This document shows positions 49,401-60,373 of a DNA stretch of 64,000 bases, piece by piece (the first letter of the stretch is position 1; each line of letters opens with the position of its first letter). Below the pieces are notes generated by a model. That model was not told where the DNA came from. It searched no databases and worked only from the letters and a program-made list of their open reading frames with translations. Made by a program: the position numbers and the translations under genes. The stretch comes from Sipunculus nudus (lineage: Eukaryota; Annelida; Sipuncula; Golfingiida; Sipunculidae). The DNA lies in the NCBI GenBank assembly GCA_026874595.1, contig CM049314.1, forward strand, positions 37,305,229 to 37,369,228, written 5' to 3'.

Positions 49401-52400
49401 AAATCATTTAGGTTGGTATCCACACTCCAGGTAGAAAACATATTATCCTACCTATCTATGTGATGTTTTATGACTGTGATTTTCCCAAGGCACATATAAA
49501 TTAGCACCAGAAAATTAGTAAATTAGTTCATTGTTTGTCTATAATTTAATTTAAGCAAAGCGATTTGGATCAGACTTTTATCCCCCCCCCCCCCCAAAAA
49601 AAAAATATTAATACACATATTTCAAGTGTGGTTTAAGAATTTAGCAACTTCTTGGAAATGTAATGAATGTTTAGTGGGCATTAATAATGTACTAGCATGG
49701 CAGACATACAACAAAAATATAAATAAGGTAAATTATTTAATATATATAATGTAGAAATGAGAACTACTTTTGAATTAATTTCGTCTAAACATAAGACATT
49801 ACCATTTTTAATCCACACACAACTGTATAAATCAATGATAATATGAAATTATATATTTTAATATTTCAGATTAAGTGTTTGAACCAGCATTTTAACGCCC
49901 TCTAAGCAGAAGAAGAGAAGTTTGTCATGATGACAGAAAAGAATGTAATGTACAACTTTGATTGTATTCATCTCAGTTGACATTTGGTCAACCGTGAAGT
50001 TATAGTATTATAACTTCATAGTTCAAACTATGACCCTTTGTCATCTGTCCCAGCACTGCCTAAAAGTAGGTCACTCAAACAAGCATCTCCAGTTCACACA
50101 GGGCTATTACATGCAGTCAGTGTTGATAGAGGCAGACATATGATATTTCTTATTTCTTGTTTAGCAAAAAAAATATGAAGAGTGCCATTTACATAGTACA
50201 ATAACTTAGTAACTGTGGAAATATATTGTTCTTAGGTCACTTGATATAGTGACAACGGGTATCCAGGCAGTAGTGATGGCATTTCAAAAGCCAAACTTTG
50301 ATGAGAGAAACACACCTGAAGGGTTGAAGAATTTTAATATTAAACAACTCTGCACAATATATATTAAGCACATATCTGGGGCTTTTGGAATCCTCATTTT
50401 AAGAAATTTGGTACTGTAAATTTCTGTATATACTGTATATTCCATAATATTACACATATAAACATAAAATCCCATCATTTCCACATGTTCCTGCTGTTTA
50501 GCCCATACAGCAGAGACTTGTGATGACCATTTGCACTTGATACAACTAATTGTTTCTCCTCAGATAAATGCCAGTTCTGCTAACATCACAACGTTAACAT
50601 TTAAGCCGTTTGACTGTCAGACAGTTACCAGGTAGTTTGAACCTCTACCTTCAGAACAAATTGCCACTTAATCTCCAACAAGCTCTAATTACTTGTTGCC
50701 ACTGCACATACTAATGTATCAGGGCTACAGCCAGACTCCGATACTGTGCAGTGTTTGGGCGCGTGACCCAGATATGGCCCATGACATCACTGTCTGTGAT
50801 GTACATCATGGCCCTGCCTTTTTTACCTTAGTCAGGCCTTACAGCAGTGGTCAATGGTGATACTTACACAGTCACTACCCTTGCTGGGCTGGTTCACTTG
50901 CTCAGCAACATTTTGCACCAGTACAGCTTATGTGGTATGTTCATTGGCAGCATTTGCTAATAATTCTTTTATTTGAACCCTACAAAAAAGCCATAAGTTC
51001 CCCTTTGACTTTATCTCTATATGTAAAACCTCAGAGATTAAGGATGTTTCAGACCTTTTGGCATACTTTGACAACAGCAACCAACAGTGAAACTTTGAAA
51101 AGTCACTGATTTGAGGTACCAGGTGAAAGTCGGCATTTAAAAATAGCTATGTATTTTATTATTTCTAACATTAATCCTTCACATATCAGTTATAATCAGG
51201 CAAATGTTGTAATTTTTAGCTCAACTGACTATGAGTCAACAGAGCTAAAGTTTATAATTTACTAGTAAAAGCCTAAAAGACACACTAAACAACAATTGGA
51301 AACAAGTATAAAACAAGCAAAAGAAGAACAGATCATGTCCCTATCATATAGTGAGTGGAGGAAGTGGTAGATATACTTCAGGTGTGTGAGGCCCACCACA
51401 TTCACTGTTTGATGGAGCATGGTGATACACTGATCCCTCCTTAATATGTATAACTAAAAAACACACTAAACAATAATTTGAAACAAGTATAAAACAGGCA
51501 AAACAAGAACAGATCATGTCCCTATCATATAGTGAGTGGAGGAAGTGGTAGATATACTTCAGGTGTGTGAGGCCCACCACATTCACTGTTTGATGGAGCA
51601 TGGTGATACACTAATCCCTACTTAATATTTATAACTAAAAAACACACTAAACAATAATTTGAAACAAGTATAAAACAAGCAAAAGAAGAAGAGATCATGT
51701 CCCTATCATATAGTGAGTGGAGGAAGTGGTACATATACTTCGGGTGTGTGAGGCCCACCACATTCACTGTTTGATGGAGCATGGTGATACACTGATCCCT
51801 CCTTAATATTTTTAACTAAAAAACACACTAAACAATAATTTGAAACAAGTATAAAACAAGCAAAACAAGAACAGATCATGTCCCTATCATATAGTGAGTG
51901 GAAGAAGTGGTACATATATTTCGGGTGTGTGAGGCCCACCACATTCACTGTTTGATGGAGCATGGTGATACACTGATCCCTCCTTAATATTTATAACTAA
52001 AAAACACACTAAACAATAATTTGAAACAAGTATAAAACAAGCAAAACAAGAACAGATCATGTCCCTATCATATAGTGGTTGGAGGAAGTGGTACATATAC
52101 TTCGGGTGTGTGAGGCCCACCACATTCACTGTTTGATGGAGCATGGTGATACACTGATCCCTCCTAAATATTTATAACTAAAAAACACACTAAACAATAA
52201 TTTGAAACAAGTATAAAACAAGCAAAACAAGAACAGATCATGTCCCTATCATATAGTGAGTGGAGGAAGTGGTACATATACTTCGGGTGTGTGAGGCCCA
52301 CCACATTCACTGTTTGATGGAGCATGGTGATACACTGATCCCTCCTTAATATTTATAACTAAAAACACACTAAACAATAATTTGAAACAAGTATAAAACA

Positions 52401-54326
52401 AGCAAAAGAAGAACAGATCATGTTCCTATCATATAGTGAGTGGCGGAAGTGGTACATATACTTCGGGTGTGTGAGGCCCACCACATTCACTGTTTGATGG
52501 AGCATGGTGATACACTGATCCCTCCTTAATATTTATAACTAAAAAACACACTAAACAATAATTTGAAACAAGTATAAAACAAGCAAAAGAAGAACAGATC
52601 ATGTCCCTATCATATAGTGAGTGAAGGCAGAGGCACATATACTTTGTACTGTTGTGTATTTCAACATCACTTTATATATTTCATTCAGTTATAATTAATT
52701 TTTATTTTTGGCATTTTTGAGGAACATGTTTAGTTTAAGTGCCATAGATATTATTCAGCACATATAAACTCTATAATTTATACAGTACATTATGAAAATG
52801 TTATCCTATAGACAGATTGTCTTGACAAGCAGTGGCAGGTAGTATTCATTTGAACGGAATGTAACTGTATAGTTAAGTTAAGGAAGTTTCAGTGTCATTC
52901 AGATCTATTGTGTATTGCTGTTTTAAATATTTTATTTACCGAGGAGGGGCTGGAATTAGCTAACCAACTGCTGCCTGTCCTTTTTTGGAGGATGTAAAGG
53001 TTCTTGTTGTAAAGAAACGTGAGATAAGTTCAAGTAATGAAAGCTCAGTTGATAAAACCTGTAATTTCAACTTGTGTAACAATTACTTCACTTCAAGAAA
53101 TAAATCATATAAAATGTATGAAGTTCTTAAATAAACCCAACAATTCATGCTCAAAGGAATGTTATAATAGTAGGATTATAGAAAAAAATAAATCATCCTC
53201 ATTAACATATTTAAAAAAAAGGATACAATAAATATTTTCAGTAAGATTATAAGACCAGGAATTATTACTATTTCCATGGAAATGTATAGATATGCCCAAC
53301 AATTAAGAGTCATTAAATGAATAGGTGATCTTTGATCTTGTTTTCAGGCTGCCACTCCACATCCGTCTATAATCAGGACGGGTAGCACGTTCCAGGTCAG
53401 ACTGGATGGGATGAACATCCTGAGTGAACTCGACTAAATTTAGATATGCGGTGGAGGCCAGGTTCTCTAAGACATGTCTACTATAACTGAAAAAATAGTC
53501 ATGGGACATAATGTCCAGGTGCCAAAGGGTGCCATGTCCTGGGCTACAGAATTCAAGTTAGTGTGAAAAGAACTATCTAACAAATAAAATGTAGAAGGAC
53601 TGCTTGTGTAACTGAGCAGTTCTGTTGTGCCATGCAACAAAGATTAATAATATGAGATATGAGGACCCTTCCACAATTGTAATCATTCATTTAAGATGTA
53701 GCAATACACGTGACATCCTTTGTATATAATGCGTTGTATAGATGGATGGATATGAGCACTATATTTTTAATGACTGATGAGTTTTCTCGTTCTTGTTTTT
53801 TTTTCAGTGATTTGTCCATATCCCTATATCCCTGTGTAATGTATATATTAACATCTAAATGGATAAATCAGTGTATGAACTTTTTTTCATTTACAAACAG
53901 TATCATTTGCTTGATTAATAATTTAAGGTATTTAAAAATACCTTATTAAATGTAAGGGTATTTTAAGTGTCCAAATACGAATACCCTTTTAAAGGTATTT
54001 TGAAATACCCTTTTATAAAATACCTTGTGAAAGGTATTTCTGAAATACCTGTTATAAGGTATTTTATAAAAGGGTAATTCAAAATACCTTAGAAAGGGTA
54101 TTCGTATTTGGACACTTAAAATACCCTTTTCATACCTATTAAAATACCTTTTCTTCTAACAGTGTACCACTGCACTTATACCCCGCCCTATTGACCTGAT
54201 TATGCAAATTCCCTATTCCCTTAAGTGCGTAGCCAGAGAGACAAAAGACCAAGTAGTTATCGGGCATCGTGATGAATGTCTATATATATGAAACATTATT
54301 GGCAGGGACGTCAATACAGTTGGATG

Positions 54327-54365
<39 letters not shown>

Positions 54366-57300
54366 CAAATATTTCTGTAAGCTGCCCCCCCCCCCCCTCC
54401 ACACCGACCCACGCCTGTAAGTCATCCCCTTAAAACCTTGAAGAAAAATCGACGCCATGGAAATGTATACGTACTCTATGGACACAACTAGAAGGTTGGT
54501 TTTCCTTGTTAAATACGCCACATTATGGTGGTAACAGGCTGAAATAGAAATTAATGCATTATGCTAAAATTATGTGCGCTGTATATACAGCAAGTTGAAA
54601 ATAAATTTACTGTGAAATGTTTTCACTCGCAATTAAAACTGCATGGACAATAATTCTAATTAAAACTCCAATGACATTTCATATGTTTAATCATTATATT
54701 TTGTAGGCGTTGATATATATAACACTGGATAATTAACAAGTGCACAGAAAGTATAGGCTTACTCATACATCGACATGTCTATATACAAATAACACAAGCC
54801 AACATTGTATTCTATTATTATATATGTTGTATTTTATGAACTGTCATGCACTTTTTACAGTATACACTTACTAATCTTGAACCTGAACACGCCAAATTGT
54901 TACTTCGCTAAATTTTTTATAACAACGTAAGTTAACTGAAATTTTAATTGACAGGATGATTTGTGATTATAAAATTGTTATCTGTACCTATAGATCCTAT
55001 CAGCCAGCCGCCACCATGTATGTAGATAAGAGCTCCACTTTTGTCGCCCCTCCTGGCTGGGTCGTAAATTCTAACGGGGACACCGTTAAACGAAGTATCG
55101 GTTACCTGGAAAAAATTTCATGAAAACTTACTTACAAAACAATAGGAATATTGCGGATATTCTCAAAAGGGCAGTAATGAATATACAGGTATTCACCAAA
55201 ATAGTTGTGAGAACTTCTAAACTTCGTATGAAGTGATAAATACAACCGATAAATTCTCTAATGGGTTTGCCTCAGTTACCAGAAACGTGTTGATAAAAGA
55301 CTCTTCCAAAGGACTTGTAATGAATGTAGTATAAAGTACCAAAACATTCCTATTAAAGCCCACAGGAACATCTCTGAATATGGCATTGGTTACGAGAGAG
55401 AGTTTCACGATGGCAAAACGGGACATTCCTAATGGCATACATCCGACACCTGCCACTCGTTCTATGTTTAACATGTGTGCTCTGTATACAATTTCTCCTT
55501 TTGATTTGACATATTACATACATGGTATATATTATTGATTCTAAGTTACACTTTACAAATACGTGACTTTACGATACATTATAAAGTGATGTATGATTTG
55601 GTCACATAATAAAAAAAATAGACAGGATTCAATAAATTCCCGATTAAACTAGACATTTCTTGGCACCGCAGGTGCCAGAGTATCCCCAGACATAGTAACC
55701 CCCCCCCCCCCCACTCCCCCCCCCCCCTTTTAAGAATAGGCCCCCATTTTTAGCAGCATATACTGACACTTGGCATATTTATTGTTTCTTCCATCTATCA
55801 ATCCACATCTTGTTGAAGATGTTGGTCCTGTGACCTTGATCTTTTTAAAGATGTGCCCTGTGACCTTGACCTTTGACCTCATGACCCCAAAATCAATTCG
55901 GGTCTTGCTTTTCCAATGGGACATATAGAAGTCAAGTTTGAAATCTATACATCAATAAAGCAGGAATTATCATCCGGAAACTATTTTTTGTACAGATGGC
56001 TCCTGTGACCTTAACCTTTGACCTTGTGACCCCAATTTGATAGGGGTCTTCCTATATTGGCAGATGAACTCTATGTGCAAGATGAAAGGTCTGAGATGAA
56101 ATGTTTGGCTGAAAATGCATCCACAATCTTTTTAAAGATGTGTCCTGTGACCTTGACCTTTGGCCTCATGACCCCAAAATCAATTTGGGACTTGCTTTTC
56201 CAATGGAACATATACAAGTCAAGTTTGAAATCCATACATCAATAAAAGCAGGAATTATCATCCAGAAACTAATTTTTGGACAGATGGCTCCTGTGACCTT
56301 CACCTTTGACCTTGTGACCTCAAAATTGATAGGGGTCTTCCACTCTTGGCAGGTGAACTATATGTGCAAGATGAAAGATCTGAGATGAATTGTTTGGCTG
56401 AAAATGCATCCACAATCTTTTTAAAGATGTTTCCTGTGAACTTGACCTTTGACCTCATGACCCCAAAATTAATTCGGGTCTTGCTTTTCCAATGGGTCAA
56501 ATACAAGTCAAGGTTGAAATCCATACATCAATAAAAGAAGGAATTATCATCCAGAAACTAATTTTTGGACAGATGGCTCCTGTGACCTTCACCTTTGACC
56601 TTGTGACCTCAAAATTGATAGTGGTCTTCCTCTATTGGCAGATGAACTCTATGTGCAAGATGAAAGGTCTGAGATGAAATGTTTGGCTGAAAATGCATCC
56701 ACAGTATCTTTTAAGATGCCAGTCCAGTGACCTTGACCTTTGACCTCATGACCCTAGAACCTATAGGGTTCTTACTTTAGTGGTGGGCCATACATAAGTC
56801 ATGTTTGAAATCCATATGGCTATCAACACTGGAGATATCATAAGAGGTGTGTGATTTTCACCATATATGGCAATATTCAAGGTCAAGGCCACTCTCATAG
56901 GAAAGGTCATGACCCCAATTTAGATAAACATCATCCCATAACCCATACCTATGTATATACATAATATAAAAGAAATCTGTCCATTAGTTTTTGACTTATA
57001 ATGCTCACAGTTCTGTAAGGTGTCAATTTTGGGGGTTTTATACGGCACGAAAAAAAGTAAAGAATAGGTGGCGCCACCAGTTTCTCGAACATGAAAACCC
57101 TATCCATGATCTTGATTTTGGGATAAATCCATGCAAAATGTCTTGAGATATTAAAGAATTTGTGTGATTTTCCCCAAAATTGGACCTATTCAAGGTCAAG
57201 GACACTCTCCTAGTAAAGGTCATGACCTCATTTTAAATAGACGTCGTCCTCTTACCCATATCTATACATATACCAAGTTTGGTAAAGTTCCGTGAAATAT

Positions 57301-60278
57301 TTTTTCGGTTATCGCGCCAACAAGATTTATATGCGGCGGCGGCGGCGGCGGGACCGGTATGAAAACATAGTATCCCCCGACTTTGTCTGGGGATACAATC
57401 CTGATGATGGACTAAATCTGGTCACGTCAGGCTTTTGTTTGTGTTCATTTTTTTCTTTCACCTCGCTCCCAAAAAGCATCTCTGCATGATTTATATGCGA
57501 TTTATAAGAAAACCTAGATCAATTTACAACTAACATAAACTATTAAATTAGATTATACTTGAAACAGTTAGAAAACGCATGCCCATAATACCTCCAGACT
57601 GTTAGATTGTTTCACACTCTAATGGACTAAACCCATATTCCTCCCTTTTATTTACACCAAAGACTTTAATATTTCATATTAAATGGTCTAAAGTAATCAA
57701 CTTAATTCATTATCTATTATGATTTTCTTCTAATTGATCAGTTGAAGTATCGGCTTGCTGTTTTGGAAAACCAACAAATTTTCCTTCTCCGGCATTTGTG
57801 GAAAGCAATAGCAAAACGGGGCGAGGTGTCTGCAGACCCGTAAGAGAATCTTCTTCCCGTAATTTATCCCAAATTACTTAACACATTATACACTTTAATT
57901 ATACTGATGATGACGTGTCATGCAGTAATACTGACCCAGGGATCAGCATGGCTACACATAGAGTATCAGAATAATACACCCACATTGCAGCATTTAGTAG
58001 CTAATTATAGTTATTAATGGTTGTGTTCACTACAACGTATATCCAAACTGATTAACAAATCGGAATATTTAATTCAAAAATAATCTTTAAAAAAAATTGT
58101 AAATAATATAAGCAAGGGACATCAAGAGAAAAATAATAATTAGCCTGCATCCCATGCGGACCGGCTAAATTTACCAAATCTGTTCACCCATTCTTCTTAA
58201 TAAATGTATGGATATCTATATATTAAACAGAAGATTTAGATAGGCCAGGTACCCGAAGTATCTATTTAAAAACGTGACAACCGTTTTCAATATGTTTTCG
58301 AAGTAAATGACAGACGCACATCATGCTCCCGTTTACGGTATTCAATGCATCTGTTTTTTTTAATCGGGGTCAGTATGACCAGAGGACGGCAATATAATCA
58401 TCAAATGTACACTTACCTCAATGCCTTCCAAATCTGGTCCCGGCAGCACTTTGGAAAAGAATTCATACACGTAGCGGTCAGCTTTGTACTGAGGCCATAA
58501 ACCCAACTGTGCCCCCAAATGACCCTGCAACAATAGCATTCATGCACCAATGTGTCTTAAAACTAGCATTTGAATATAGTGTACACGATATTTACATATT
58601 GTCTTGAAACAATGGACCTCATTTATAGCAGGATATATATCTATAGGATATGAAGACGGACAGAAGGATGAAGCAGTTTTAGTTAAGAGTTCAAAGGAAT
58701 GAACAAATTATTTGCTTTCCTATTTCTGTTGAAATCGATATCAGTTGTCACACATATTATTTAGATGTTTTACAGGATTTTCCTCCCAGACAGAATAAAT
58801 TTTATAACATTGTTTACTGTAAATACACCTCCTGCCAAGGTTTTCTATATGGTCCTTCCTTCTGCCTTTTTTGACCGTTGTCCGTCGCCGGTCTACGCTT
58901 CTAAAACGATGCCCTCTTTATTCCGTAGCCGTTTGTTGAAAACATGTTTTTTTTGTATCATAAAATAGAAATTATAATCTCTAAGTTGTGTAATAACTTA
59001 CAAGTTCTCGCAAGCTGATGATGCTTTAATTATCACCAATCTGGTACCGTCAATGTACATAAAACATCAGCCCTCTATGTGTAAACATATATGCAACAAT
59101 CCCCTCTCACATAACTGCCCGCTCAGGTGTAACATATGTATTCAGAGTAAAGGAAGCACTCCATATATGCGTACGCTGTACGTATACGTATGCAGCTTTG
59201 AATCGCACCCATTATACTGATTGATTCCATATAAGCTTGCGTATGGTAACGGACGGGGAAATTCCAAACATTGACGTCAGTGACAGGGTTTTCCTCTTGC
59301 AGATGACTTCTCTACTCATGGCTATGAAAAGTGCTTATATGGCCTTCGTGAAGGATGTATGAACTAGTTCATCAACAACATGTTTGTGAACACAGCAAAG
59401 TTGACAAACTTAAATAAAATGTAACCTAAGGTTGTAGGTTGCATATATGCGGACGCAGAAAGATCACTTATTGCAAACCGCCATGTGCAAAGCTCTGGCT
59501 TATCTGACTTGCTGCCAGGTGCCCTTATTGAATTTGTTTTGATTATTTTGTCGGGCCCACACATATTATAAACACGTTGATATAAACAAAACAAGCAGCC
59601 TGTTGCGATGATATCCACGTTTTCTGGCCTATTTTTTATAAAGCTCAAAGGGGTTACCTTTAGTTTATAAAGGTTAGATAAGTGATTGGGTCCCTTAAAG
59701 CTAAAACAGGAAAGGCAAAGGAATAGCTGGCTTTAATCCACAACAAGGGCTGTCTGGACATGTCCCTTGTTTATCCCACCTGAACAGGTAACCTGAAGGG
59801 TTCATCAGATATGCCATCGAGATCATATGAAGTCTTTCATATTAATTCCCGAAAATATACCGCTTGCTTTTGGTCGACACCTAACGTAGTCGATAGATAA
59901 CACGTATACGAACTAAAAGAAATTTTCATTTGTGCAGTGAACCCTTCAGGCCTACCCAGAATAGACGATGGGCTAACGTGCTTTTCCATGAGATCCCTTG
60001 AGATCACGCACACACATCGTGTAATGCTGTACGATGCAGCCTGATGCACACGTGAGTTTTACATATTTTAACCTCAGGTGACCGACTTCTTACACTATCG
60101 AAAAGCTTACAGATCTTTCAAAGCTCAAGGTGTGCCTGACAAGGATCCACACAGGAGCGGGGGGGGGGGGGGGGGGGGGGTTCAGGGTTGATTGTTATTT
60201 ATGGTATCAGAGTCTGTAATTATTATTCTGGTCGCCGATATTGTAACAATCACGAACAATTAGAATGCCAAAATTAAT

Positions 60279-60325
<47 letters not shown>

Positions 60326-60336
60326 TGCCAAAATTA

Positions 60337-60373
<37 letters not shown>

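Larger units (their letters stand above)
45278..54164. mobile_element. Putative 8.9 kb CACTA-like DNA transposon
   Basis: Inverted termini: the left end is CACTGTTAGAAAAAATGGTAT and the right end, read inward, is CACTGTTAGAAGAAAAGGTAT. Subterminal regions at both ends are full of GGTATTY/AATACC reiterations, as expected of CACTA (EnSpm) subterminal repeats. Both ends are flanked by TA; a clean 3-bp duplication expected for CACTA is not seen (ATA left, TAC right). No transposase frame is recognised. It includes a family A copy, a 181 bp satellite and a long hairpin. It could instead be two unrelated solo ends of one family. Confidence 0.45.

Noticed and set aside
50750-50870. Minus-strand 34-codon open stretch reading MMYITDSDVMGHIW
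   Set aside because: Short, no splice context that fits and no recognisable family; likely chance.
51344-52638. Repeated 69-85 codon minus-strand frames with near-identical sequence
   Set aside because: They follow the 181 bp satellite period and overlap each other; no splice or promoter context.
51271-52645. Regular repeats considered as a CRISPR array
   Set aside because: The unit is 181 bp with no alternation of short repeats and unique spacers, and the genome is eukaryotic.
53303-53509. Minus-strand frame beginning near a TTTTTTCAG acceptor (contains LENLASTAYLNLVEF)
   Set aside because: Tested as the missing hydrolase exon; it lacks any expected motif and the wrong length and phase. 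Not recognised otherwise.
55217-55474. 85-codon minus-strand frame just upstream of the HGGG exon
   Set aside because: No family motif and no splice sites tying it to the hydrolase. The opposite strand is also partly open, so I cannot choose.
57292-57489. Frame with an Arg run (RRRRRRD)
   Set aside because: The Arg run is the CGG trinucleotide at the end of a repeat element, not a gene.
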